A DNA stretch of 64,000 nt from Bacillus aquiflavi (GTDB lineage: Bacteria > Bacillota > Bacilli > Bacillales > Cytobacillaceae): contig NZ_CP082780.1 of NCBI RefSeq assembly GCF_019915265.1, forward strand, positions 248,001 through 312,000, written 5' to 3'. Position numbers and translations under genes: made by a program. The first letter of the stretch is position 1; every line of letters starts with the position of its first letter. Positions 1-7,119 of this stretch are shown in pieces. A model generated the notes under the pieces. The model made no database searches, was not told the origin of the DNA, and saw only the letters and a program-made list of their open reading frames with translations.

Positions 1-636
1 GAAAGTCGATTTGGCACAAACAGTCGTCCTAAGGCAATTATTTTAACTCACGGACATTTTGATCATGTTGGAGCTGTAATTGAGTTAGTGAAACATTGGG
101 AAGTTCCTGTTTACGCACATGAGTTAGAAATGCCTTTCTTAGTAGGGCAAAAAAGCTATCCAGAACCAGATCCAACTGTTGAGGGAGGCATGGTTGCAAA
201 AATGTCGCCAATGTTTCCTAATGAACCAATTAATTTAGGAAAGAGCGTTATACCATTACCTTCTGACGGATCTGTACCACATATGACAGGATTCAAATGG
301 ATTCATACTCCCGGACATACCCCAGGTCATGTTTCCTTGTTTAGGGAAAATGACAGGGCGTTAATAGTAGGAGATGCTTTTGTAACTGTAAAGCAAGAGT
401 ATCTATATAAAGTTTTAACACAAAAACAAGAAATCAGTGGTCCTCCAAGATATTTGACTACAGATTGGAAGGCTGCGAAGGAATCTGTTATGAAGTTAGA
501 GGCACAAAAACCAACTGTTGCTCTTACTGGACATGGATTACCAATGTCTGGTGAATTACTAACAGAGAGTTTAGAAAAATTGGTTAAACATTTTGATGAA
601 ATAGCCAAGCCTGATTACGGAAGGTATGTAAACTAA
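1..636 (+). CDS. MBL-fold metallo-hydrolase (5' end outside window)
   Basis: The frame is open from base 1, so the N-terminus is missing. The visible part has the metal-binding signature THGHFDHVG (bases 46-72), then HTPGHTPGH, a GD and a GHG motif, which match the HxHxDH, His, Asp and His ligands of the two-metal site of the metallo-beta-lactamase fold. Family members hydrolyse thioesters, lactones, phosphodiesters or glutathione adducts in the cytosol; the substrate cannot be read from sequence. No signal peptide can be judged because the start is absent. An internal ATG at base 88 lies downstream of the metal motif and so cannot be the true start. A weak hairpin with a T-run follows, and no partner gene is visible downstream. 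Confidence 0.85.
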   Translation, partial: ESRFGTNSRPKAIILTHGHFDHVGAVIELVKHWEVPVYAHELEMPFLVGQKSYPEPDPTVEGGMVAKMSPMFPNEPINLGKSVIPLPSDGSVPHMTGFKWIHTPGHTPGHVSLFRENDRALIVGDAFVTVKQEYLYKVLTQKQEISGPPRYLTTDWKAAKESVMKLEAQKPTVALTGHGLPMSGELLTESLEKLVKHFDEIAKPDYGRYVN

Positions 637-701
637 TGTATTATCCATCAAAAAAGTAACAGTTTAAGAAGGAAACCAAACTTGGTTCATTAATCGAAAT
701 C

Positions 702-728
702 CTCCCTTCTATAGTTGGGGGTTTTTTT
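702..728 (+). terminator. Putative terminator after the MBL-fold gene
   Basis: CTCCC and GGGGG can pair (one G-T pair) around a ten-base loop and are followed by seven T. The stem is short, so this is a moderate call. Confidence 0.45.
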
Positions 729-863
729 GTTAATAATGTTTGACATAAAAAAGTTACGATTGAAGAAATAAGTAGTAGAGTAATCAAATCCAATGAAAAA
801 ATAAGAACTATCTCTTCATGCTAGTATGCAATCCAAAATAAATATATAAGGCGAAATATTTTA

Positions 864-1168
864 ATGGGTTTAAAGGAAAAAATGGAGACTGTTTTAAATG
901 AAAGAAAAACATTAAATATGAATGATGATTATGGAATCGGAAAATATTGGAATAAAATAATACAACTATTATCTTAAGGTGAAGAAAAGACTATAAGTTA
1001 TTTAGAAATTGTGATGCAGATAGTTTGTATTGGATGAGTGAAGTATTTGAAGGTATTTCAGAAAATCTTCAAAGTAAGTAATTAATTAATGTTTTAGAAG
1101 AATGAAAAGAAAAGTTTCCAGATGTAGATTTGGATATTGATGATACTAAAAAAGCTATGAAAAATTAA
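864..1168 (+). pseudogene. Decayed small gene, family not identified
   Basis: An ATG at 864 opens a frame that stops at 975 after 37 codons. About 40 bases further on, a different frame carries protein-like sequence (DSLYWMSEVFEGISENLQSK, then KEKFPDVDLDIDD), interrupted by further stops, to a TAA at 1166. The hydrophilic, acidic character and the several lesions fit a small cytosolic protein that has decayed by frameshifts and nonsense changes. Small acidic proteins of this type often lie next to LXG toxin loci as immunity proteins, but that is only a guess. The next 280 bases up to the thioredoxin-fold gene show nothing recognisable. Confidence 0.45.
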
Positions 1169-1463
1169 TGATTAATACCTTTATTTTGGCTAGATTCTAA
1201 GGGGAAGGATAAAAGAACAATGGTTTCGACCTTTTAGGACCAGCTTTTCTGCTTAAATAAGGAGAGTTCGTATAACTATTATTCAAATTATTTTTGAAAA
1301 AATATATGAAAAGATGATTGATCAAGGCATTGCATGAGCTTCGCAGCGAAATAAATCGGGAAGCTAATTTAAACGCTCATGAAACCTGTAAAGTTTATTT
1401 TCCTATCACTTCTTTATAGCTATAATTTATAATAGATATCTATTAAACTATGAGGTGATGATG

Positions 1464-2021
1464 ATGGAATTATTACATTGGTTTCAAAAAGGACTGACAT
1501 TTGATGAATATTTACATAGTATGAACGTGTATAAGGAAGAAACGCTCTATATTTTAAATGAGTTTGAATTGACGGAGGAAGAACAGCAACAGGCTGAAAT
1601 GCTGCAACAGCATAAGCTTAAAGCCATCGTGCTGACGATGGATTGGTGTGGAGATGCAATGTTGAATATCCCGATCTTGCTAAACATCGCTGCGACTGCT
1701 CATATTGATGTGCGCTTTTTATTGCGTGATGACCATTTAGAACTGATGGATCAATATTTAACGAATGGAACGTCGCGTTCAATTCCAATTTTTATATTTA
1801 TTGATGAACAAGGAAATGAATGGGCTGTATGGGGTCCAAGAGCAGCTTCTATCCAAAAACTCGTGTCAGAAGAGCAAGCAAAATTGCCAAATAAGGACGC
1901 ATTAAATTTTAAAGAAAAGCAACAGGAAATGATTAAACATCTAGTCTCCTCCTATCAAAAAGAATCCCATCTTTGGCGGGAAATAAGCACTAGTATTATA
2001 GAAACAGTGAAAAAGAAATAG
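1464..2021 (+). CDS. Thioredoxin-fold family protein
   Basis: 185 residues from the ATG at 1464, chosen because GAGGTG sits about six bases upstream; in-frame GTG and ATG codons at 1455-1463 are alternatives. The motif MDWCGDAM around Cys62 sits where the CxxC of thioredoxin would be, but the second cysteine is replaced (WCGDA), and SIPIFIFIDEQG further on matches the cis-Pro loop and last strands of the fold. With one cysteine it may act as a monothiol protein, or have lost redox function. This resembles the thioredoxin-like family of Bacillus (Thioredoxin_9 type). No signal peptide is visible, so it is probably cytosolic. It stands as a single gene upstream of the PTS leader. Confidence 0.75.
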   Translation: MELLHWFQKGLTFDEYLHSMNVYKEETLYILNEFELTEEEQQQAEMLQQHKLKAIVLTMDWCGDAMLNIPILLNIAATAHIDVRFLLRDDHLELMDQYLTNGTSRSIPIFIFIDEQGNEWAVWGPRAASIQKLVSEEQAKLPNKDALNFKEKQQEMIKHLVSSYQKESHLWREISTSIIETVKKK

Positions 2022-2061
2022 CAGTGTCCCTGAGCTGAATTGTTGAAAAGCTTTCACTTTT

Positions 2062-2075
2062 TGTTAGCGCTTACA
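2062..2075 (+). promoter_or_regulatory. cre box (CcpA operator) of the PTS operon
   Basis: TGTTAGCGCTTACA matches the catabolite-responsive element consensus TGWAAGCGYTWWCW at all but one position. It lies just upstream of the likely promoter, as expected for carbon catabolite control of a sugar PTS operon. That CcpA binds here is inferred. Confidence 0.6.
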
Positions 2076-2077
2076 TA

Positions 2078-2107
2078 TTGCCTAACTCTTCAGCATAATG
2101 TTAAAAT
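2078..2107 (+). promoter_or_regulatory. Possible sigma-A promoter of the PTS operon
   Basis: TTGCCT (2078-2083) and TAAAAT (2102-2107) are separated by 18 bases and lie between the cre box and the antiterminator target, where a promoter is needed. The boxes are imperfect. Confidence 0.4.
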
Positions 2108-2132
2108 AAAGGGGAAATCTCATATTGATCAC

Positions 2133-2162
2133 ATGTTACTGATTCGATCAGGCATGGTGGTG
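2133..2162 (+). promoter_or_regulatory. RAT: ribonucleic antiterminator target for the PRD regulator
   Basis: The stretch containing GTTACTGATTCGATCAGGCA closely resembles the RNA targets bound by the BglG/GlcT family of antiterminators. Its 3' part (GGCATGG) is also the left arm of the following terminator, so binding of the protein would block terminator folding. The gene two places downstream encodes just such a protein. Confidence 0.75.
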
Positions 2163-2211
2163 CAGAACAAAGGACTGATCACCCCTTTGAACGTACCCCC
2201 ATGCTTTTTTT
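2152..2211 (+). terminator. Leader terminator controlled by antitermination
   Basis: GCATGG (2152) pairs with CCATGC ending at 2204, with a large structured loop and a run of seven T directly after. It overlaps the antiterminator target, the classic arrangement for PTS operons regulated by a GlcT/LicT-type protein. Confidence 0.75.
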
Positions 2212-2240
2212 CGTTTACAAAGAAAAAGGAGTGTTCGAAA

Positions 2241-2744
2241 ATGATTAGGAAATTATTTCGGAAAAGTATAAATAAAGTCCAGGAAATAATGGCACCATTA
2301 AATGGAGAAATTATTCCGTTAGAAAAAGTCCCTGACCCAGTATTTAGTGAAAAAATGATGGGAGAAGGAATTGCAATCCTCCCGTCAGATGGCCATGTTC
2401 TCTCTCCAGTCGAGGGGGAAATTATTCAAGTTGCTCCAACGAAGCATGCAGTCGGTATTTTAGATAAAAATGGCTTAGAGATTTTAATTCATATTGGTCT
2501 TGAAACAGTCGCTTTAAAAGGAGAAGGCTTTACCGTTACCGTTTCTCCAGGTGATAACGTTGTTGTAGGTCAACCGTTAATATCGTTTGATTTACATTAT
2601 ATTCAGGAAAATGCAAAAAGCATAATGACGCCAATTATTATTACAAACAGCCATACTTTAAAAAAGCAATATCAATTTACTGAAGAAACAGAAGCGAAAG
2701 CGACAGAAACGATCATTATGACCGTCACAGAAAATGGAGCTTAA
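2241..2744 (+). CDS. PTS sugar transporter subunit IIA, glucose (Crr) type
   Basis: A free-standing EIIA domain of 167 residues that passes phosphate from HPr to the EIIB domain. The start at 2241 has GGAG ten bases upstream; the frame is open further up, but that part overlaps the leader terminator and is not expected to be translated. The core motif ILIHIGLETV holds the phosphorylated histidine (His84), with the helper histidine in TKHA (His69). It is the first gene of a three-gene operon with an antiterminator and an EIICB, and supplies the IIA function that the downstream permease lacks. Leader cre and RAT elements suggest induction by substrate and repression by glucose. Confidence 0.9.
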   Translation: MIRKLFRKSINKVQEIMAPLNGEIIPLEKVPDPVFSEKMMGEGIAILPSDGHVLSPVEGEIIQVAPTKHAVGILDKNGLEILIHIGLETVALKGEGFTVTVSPGDNVVVGQPLISFDLHYIQENAKSIMTPIIITNSHTLKKQYQFTEETEAKATETIIMTVTENGA

Positions 2745-2782
2745 ATGTTACAAGCGGTGGAAAAAACGAGGTGGAAGTTCAA

Positions 2783-3610
2783 GTGAAAATTAAAAAAATC
2801 TTGAATAATAATGCTGTCGTCCTTATGGACAACGGGGAAGAGAAAATTGCAATCGGTTCTGGAATCGCTTTCAACAAACGAAAAAATGATGTAATAAACG
2901 TCTCAAAAATTGAAAAACTTTTTGTTATGAAGGAGGAGAATGAAAGATTTCAAAAACTGCTTCTTCAAGTCCCAGAAGAACATTTTGCTATCTCAGAAGC
3001 CATTATTTCATATGCAGAGGAATACCTTGGAAGTAAGCTTAATGAGCACGTCTATGTTGCATTGACAGACCACTTATCGTTTGCCATTGAACGGGTTAAA
3101 GAAGGTGTTCGACTGCAAAATAAATTATTTCAAGAAATAAAAGCATTGTATAAAAGAGAATATGACATTGGCGTGTGGGCAATACGTCTTATTCAAGAAA
3201 GACTTAATGTCATTATGCCCATTGATGAAGCGGCATATATTGCGCTGCACATTCATACAGCAAAAATACAAGGCGGCGATCTCCATGAGACCGTCCGCCA
3301 AACAACGATTATTAGTGATATGGTGCAAACGATGAAGGAGTTTTTAAACATTACGATCGAAGATGATGATATTTCTTATCAACGGCTTATCACTCATCTT
3401 CGCTTTGTAATTACGAGAGTTCATCATTATGAACTGCATACGATGGATCAAGAAATGCTTGAAATGATTAAGAAAAAATTTCCGCTTGCGTTTAAATGTT
3501 CACAAGAAGTGGCAAAGCTCCTTAAACTTCATTATGAACTGATTCTTCCTAACGAGGAGCTCGGTTATATTTCGCTTCACATCGAAAGATTAAGACAGCG
3601 CATGTCATAA
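2783..3610 (+). CDS. BglG/GlcT-family transcription antiterminator (PRD protein)
   Basis: 275 residues from the GTG at 2783, preferred because GAGGTGG lies eight bases upstream; a GTG at 2771 in the same frame overlaps that ribosome binding site. Residues 1-55 (KIKKILNNNAVV at the start) form the CAT RNA-binding domain; two PTS-regulation domains follow (about 65-170 and 172-275), each with conserved histidines that are phosphorylated by PTS proteins. It should bind the RAT upstream of the IIA gene and allow read-through when the sugar is present. Placing the regulator inside the operon means it drives its own expression. The first domain and motif order resemble GlcT; the sugar sensed depends on the partner permease. 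Confidence 0.88.
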   Translation: MKIKKILNNNAVVLMDNGEEKIAIGSGIAFNKRKNDVINVSKIEKLFVMKEENERFQKLLLQVPEEHFAISEAIISYAEEYLGSKLNEHVYVALTDHLSFAIERVKEGVRLQNKLFQEIKALYKREYDIGVWAIRLIQERLNVIMPIDEAAYIALHIHTAKIQGGDLHETVRQTTIISDMVQTMKEFLNITIEDDDISYQRLITHLRFVITRVHHYELHTMDQEMLEMIKKKFPLAFKCSQEVAKLLKLHYELILPNEELGYISLHIERLRQRMS

Positions 3611-3618
3611 AACTGATT

Positions 3619-3644
3619 GAAAAAAGCAATTTGCTTTTTCAATA
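3619..3644 (+). terminator. Intergenic stem-loop before the EIICB gene
   Basis: GAAAAAAGCA and TGCTTTTTC form an A-T-rich hairpin between the antiterminator and EIICB genes. It may attenuate transcription or protect an mRNA end; it is followed by an A-rich rather than a T-rich stretch, so full termination is unlikely. Confidence 0.35.
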
Positions 3645-3674
3645 AATAAAAAAGTATTTTAGGAGGGGAGTCAA

Positions 3675-5051
3675 ATGTTAGGCTTTTTACAACGAATCGG
3701 AAAGTCACTTATGTTGCCAATCGCAGTTCTTCCTGCAGCTGCTCTATTACTTCGTTTAGGGCAAGAAGATTTGCTGAATATTCCAGTGATGGCAGAGGCG
3801 GGAAATGCACTTTTTGAAAATCTTGCCTTGTTGTTTGCGATCGGAATTGCCATTGGTCTTTCAAAAGACGGAAGCGGGGCAGCCGCTCTTTCTGGTGCTG
3901 TCGGCTATTTAGTATTAACCTATGCTTTAGCTGCAATTGATCAAGATATTAATATGAACGTATTAGGTGGAATTATTACTGGTATTATTGTTGGTCTTCT
4001 TTATAATCGTTTTCATAATGTGAAATTACCTGATTGGCTCGGATTTTTTGGCGGAAAGCGGTTTGTACCGATTATTACTTCATTTACAATGTTAATATTA
4101 GCACTTATTTTCGGAGTTATTTGGCCGCCGATTCAAGATTTTATCCATTCAATAGGAGAATGGATTGTTAATGCTGGAGCCGCAGGAGTAGGAGTATATG
4201 GGTTCTTAAATCGCTTGCTGATTCCTGTAGGTTTACATCACGTCTTAAATACTTTAGTATGGTTTGTTTTCGGAGAGTTTAATGGTGTGACAGGGGATTT
4301 AAATCGGTTTTTTGCCGGCGACCCGAGTGCGGGTATTTTTATGACTGGGTTTTTCCCAATCATGATGTTTGGACTTCCAGCGGCTGCTTTAGCGATGATT
4401 GCAGCGGCTAAAAAGGAGAAAAGAAAAGTTGTTTCAGGGATGTTAATCGGTTTAGGACTGACATCTTTCTTAACTGGAGTAACAGAACCGATTGAGTTTA
4501 CTTTTCTATTTCTATCTCCGCTCCTGTATGTCATTCACGCATTGTTAATGGGTTCTTCTATGGCTTTAACTTATGTATTAGGAATTCGCGACGGATTTGG
4601 CTTTTCTGGAAGTGCGATAGACTATGCATTAAACTTAGGGATTGCTACAAAGCCGTTATTGCTGATCCCAATCGGTGTTGCTTATGGCGTTATCTATTTC
4701 TTATTATTTTACTTTTTAATTAAAAAGCTCGATTTAAAAACGCCTGGCCGAGAAGATGATGAAGAGGAAGCCGTAATAGATCAAGAGGTTGCAACTTCAC
4801 TCGAAAAGGAGAATAAGTATAATCGCTTAGCAGTTGGGTACCTTGAAGCACTTGGCGGCAAAGAGAACATAGTGAATATTGATAACTGTGTAACGAGATT
4901 GCGAATGAAGGAAAAAAATATGGAAAATATTAATGAAGCACAATTAAAAAAATTAGGTGCTAGAGGAGTCATGAAGCTAAGCAGTACAGATTTACAAGTC
5001 ATTATCGGTACTGATGTAGAGTTTATTGCGAATGAAATGAGGAAGTTATAA
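3675..5051 (+). CDS. PTS EIICB permease, N-acetylglucosamine/glucose type
   Basis: 458 residues with AGGAGGGGAG before the ATG. The N-terminal ~370 residues are the multi-span EIIC permease (start MLGFLQRIGKSLMLPIAVLP, and the VTEPIEF sugar-site motif), and the C-terminal ~80 residues are the EIIB domain with the phosphorylated cysteine in NIDNCVTRLR (about Cys405). It imports and phosphorylates a hexose or amino sugar. The overall length and the N-terminus are close to NagP of Bacillus, which makes N-acetylglucosamine a good candidate, but the GlcT-like regulator would also fit glucose. An acidic linker (EDDEEEA) joins the two domains. It depends on the EIIA encoded two genes upstream. Confidence 0.88.
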   Translation: MLGFLQRIGKSLMLPIAVLPAAALLLRLGQEDLLNIPVMAEAGNALFENLALLFAIGIAIGLSKDGSGAAALSGAVGYLVLTYALAAIDQDINMNVLGGIITGIIVGLLYNRFHNVKLPDWLGFFGGKRFVPIITSFTMLILALIFGVIWPPIQDFIHSIGEWIVNAGAAGVGVYGFLNRLLIPVGLHHVLNTLVWFVFGEFNGVTGDLNRFFAGDPSAGIFMTGFFPIMMFGLPAAALAMIAAAKKEKRKVVSGMLIGLGLTSFLTGVTEPIEFTFLFLSPLLYVIHALLMGSSMALTYVLGIRDGFGFSGSAIDYALNLGIATKPLLLIPIGVAYGVIYFLLFYFLIKKLDLKTPGREDDEEEAVIDQEVATSLEKENKYNRLAVGYLEALGGKENIVNIDNCVTRLRMKEKNMENINEAQLKKLGARGVMKLSSTDLQVIIGTDVEFIANEMRKL

Positions 5052-5064
5052 AAACGTGCATACG

Positions 5065-5096
5065 CTCCCGCTTCAAGTGTTTAATAGAGGCGGGAG
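5065..5096 (+). terminator. Hairpin at the 3' end of the PTS operon
   Basis: CTCCCGC and GCGGGAG form a perfect seven-pair stem with an 18-base loop just after the EIICB stop. There is no T-run on either side, so it may be a weak or factor-aided terminator shared with the converging spoIIS operon. Confidence 0.5.
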
Positions 5097-5119
5097 AAAC
5101 GTGTCACGTAGTTGTCATT

Positions 5120-5254
5120 TTAAACGTTATATCTCTTTTTTTCTAATGAATTAATCATTTTGTTGTATTTATCTTTTATTTTTTTTGTTTGCGGAGACTC
5201 GCTATATTTAGCGAATGTCACATTTTTTACCTTTTTTACCTTCTTTTTCATCAT
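5120..5254 (-). CDS. spoIISC: SpoIISC-like second antitoxin (44 aa)
   Basis: A lysine-rich 44-residue protein read on the minus strand from a double ATG, with GTGGTGA just upstream. It is the third gene of the operon behind spoIISA and spoIISB. Its core KNVTFAKYSESPQTKKIK aligns by eye with the neighbouring antitoxin (ANVSLPKYRTSPHTDQLL): shared are NV, KY, SP and T at the same spacing. In Bacillus subtilis the spoIIS operon also has a third small gene, spoIISC, whose product is a second antidote, so this assignment rests on position, size and paralogy. It should bind the cytosolic part of SpoIISA. About 90 bases separate it from spoIISB. Confidence 0.65.
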   Translation of the reverse strand: MMKKKVKKVKNVTFAKYSESPQTKKIKDKYNKMINSLEKKRYNV

Positions 5255-5345
5255 GTCACCACTTTACAAACAATTTCTTATTAATTTTTATATATGTAGC
5301 GTATGCTGATTGCTTTTAAAACGGCATTAATCCAGTTAAAATTAG

Positions 5346-5498
5346 TTATATGCGGAGTTTTTTCTTTTTCTTTTTATATTCATCAATTAATCGTTCATTT
5401 TCTTTTAATAATTGATCTGTATGAGGACTTGTTCTATATTTCGGCAAGCTTACGTTCGCACGTTTTGTTTTAATCATATGTTTTACAGTTGATTTCAC
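5346..5498 (-). CDS. spoIISB: SpoIISB antitoxin
   Basis: 50 residues from a GTG whose last two bases overlap the TGA of spoIISA (GTGA), so translation is probably coupled; an ATG seven codons inside is an alternative start. The C-terminal half, SPHTDQLLKENERLIDEYKK, is nearly the same as I recall for the Bacillus subtilis SpoIISB antitoxin (SPHTARIFKENERLIDEYKR). The protein is basic and probably disordered until it wraps around the cytosolic domain of SpoIISA, which it neutralises. Confidence 0.9.
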   Translation of the reverse strand: MKSTVKHMIKTKRANVSLPKYRTSPHTDQLLKENERLIDEYKKKKKKLRI

Positions 5499-6253
5499 AC
5501 TTCATCACCATCCTCTTCATATTCAAACGGTGCATATATTAAGTCATACATGGAGATTAGCGAGGTAAATAGAAGGTAATCAAATTCTGTGACAAAATCT
5601 GCTGATTTGAGTTTTAAAACATAAGAGTGTTCTTGTAAAATCATCGGGATTAAGGCGAGCTTTTCTTGATCGCTGTAAAATACTTCTTGTCTCTCTAGCA
5701 CTGATTGTGCTGCTGAGCGGTTCGTGATTTCTCTCATTACAAATGACTTTTCTTTAGGCGTAGCGTATGAATGAATCGTTGCAATCATGTCGATTTTTTC
5801 GCCGAAAGCATTTAACAGTTCTTGTATGCCAGTTATATAATCTTCGATGTCTCCGTAATAAATGTTAATCGGTTCATTTTTCAATAAATAGTGAAATGTT
5901 TTAAGCTTATTCTGTTGCGACTTCATCATGTCCCTGTTTTCTTCAAGAAGCTCCTTCGTATCTGTGGCTAATTCGTGATGGCCTAACTTTTTAATATAAG
6001 TGCTTAAAAATACAAACGCATCTACTAACACTACAATTACTGCAACAATTAAATAGTTTTGCCAATGAGTAAAAATTGAGGTCGGCTCATAAGTCCAAAA
6101 AATTACAGCTCCAAAAAGATAAATAACATACCATGTTTTTCGAATCGCATAAATTTTTTTTCGCATACTTTTTTCCCATTTCCAAAAAGAAAACACATAA
6201 ATAACAATTCCGCCGACGCAGGCCCAAACAAACAGTTTAAAAAATAAAATCAT
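5495..6253 (-). CDS. spoIISA: SpoIISA membrane toxin
   Basis: 252 residues from the ATG at 6253 behind a strong AGGAGGAGG. Three hydrophobic segments lie in the first ~90 residues (about 3-22, 40-56 and 68-86), followed by a cytosolic domain. Conserved blocks recognised from Bacillus subtilis SpoIISA include IRKTWY, TYEPTSIFTHW, YLIVAV, ELLEEN, YLLKNEPI and TEFDYLLFTSL. SpoIISA kills or blocks sporulation by damaging the membrane when not bound by SpoIISB. It is the first gene of a toxin-antitoxin operon, stop overlapping the start of spoIISB. No lesion is visible, so the module should be functional. Confidence 0.93.
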   Translation of the reverse strand: MILFFKLFVWACVGGIVIYVFSFWKWEKSMRKKIYAIRKTWYVIYLFGAVIFWTYEPTSIFTHWQNYLIVAVIVVLVDAFVFLSTYIKKLGHHELATDTKELLEENRDMMKSQQNKLKTFHYLLKNEPINIYYGDIEDYITGIQELLNAFGEKIDMIATIHSYATPKEKSFVMREITNRSAAQSVLERQEVFYSDQEKLALIPMILQEHSYVLKLKSADFVTEFDYLLFTSLISMYDLIYAPFEYEEDGDEV

Positions 6254-6563
6254 AGCCTCCTCCTAAAGAATGCGAAAGACAAAATGAAAAGAGCGAAAAC
6301 AGTCTGGTTAATAAAGTGTATTTCAATCTAGAAAGAAAATATGCCGATAAGTTATGAGAATATGTGAATTTTAATCTAATCATCACATTAGTGTCAGAAA
6401 TGTTACAGTCTCTATCGTTTGAGTCTATTAAAAAACGATCATATCCGTTAAGTCTAAGCCTAAAATCATTATTATATGTCATCTTTTCAATCATTTGTGC
6501 ATATGTTAAAGAAAAGGAATTGAACTTTAATAGATTCCTTACTTTAAATAATAGGGTGATATT

Positions 6564-6929
6564 ATGACTAGTTCTGAAAGGCATGCTATTTTGGGTAACG
6601 ATTGTACACAAGTGGCGATGAATCGGTTTGACCGTCATCATAAGCATAAAGAAAAGCAAAAACGTCAATTTAAAAAGGTACGGCTCATGATCTTATCAGC
6701 TTGTCTGATGCTCGTCTGTTCGTTCTATATTTATAAAAAAAGTACAGCTAAAATAAAAGAACCAAATCCAGATTTAGGAAAAAAGGTTGTCATTCATTTA
6801 CCTAACGGCAGTACCGTTTTTACGTATAAAAATTTAATTATTGAAGAGAATGGTAAGCTTTATTACAAAGGAGAAAGAAATACAATTGACTTAACTGGCG
6901 GGAAAGTTGTCTATGAAAATTGGGAATAG
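6564..6929 (+). CDS. Small single-span membrane protein, unknown function
   Basis: 121 residues from an ATG with GGTGAT upstream, divergent from spoIISA. A basic N-terminus (HHKHKEKQKRQFKK) precedes one membrane segment at about residues 45-63, so the N-terminus is predicted inside and the ~60-residue C-terminal part outside. The outer part is built of short beta-like strands (VVIHLPNGSTVFTYKNL, GKLYYKGERNTIDLTGGKVVYENW). I do not recognise the family. The gene ends 17 bases before a strong terminator. A 432-base minus-strand frame overlapping its start (6237-6668) has no protein-like features. Confidence 0.65.
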   Translation: MTSSERHAILGNDCTQVAMNRFDRHHKHKEKQKRQFKKVRLMILSACLMLVCSFYIYKKSTAKIKEPNPDLGKKVVIHLPNGSTVFTYKNLIIEENGKLYYKGERNTIDLTGGKVVYENWE

Positions 6930-6933
6930 TATT

Positions 6934-6972
6934 CAAATTAAAAAACCCCCGCTTTATTTTTTAATGCGGGGG
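6934..6972 (-). terminator. Bidirectional terminator, strongest for the protease gene
   Basis: CCCCCGC (6946-6952) pairs with GCGGGGG (6966-6972). Read on the minus strand the stem is followed by six T, which fits termination of the protease transcript; on the plus strand it also closes the small membrane protein gene. Confidence 0.75.
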
Positions 6973-7119
6973 AAAATGAACAAACAATGACGTTACTAAT
7001 CTAGTGATCTTAAACTGTTAATAGCTCGCATGCACGTTGCTTAAACTTTGTTAAGGGATTGCCGCAACTGCCAAGCATTTGTCTAACTAGAAATTGATCG
7101 TCTGCAATTTTGTTTACAA

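Noticed and set aside
2040-2240. N-terminal extension of the EIIA protein
   Set aside because: The frame is open, but it spans the cre box, promoter, RAT and terminator; the good ribosome binding site and family length point to the ATG at 2241.
6237-6668. 143-codon minus-strand frame upstream of spoIISA
   Set aside because: It overlaps the spoIISA start and promoter region and the start of the plus-strand membrane protein gene, has odd composition and no ribosome binding site or known motif.
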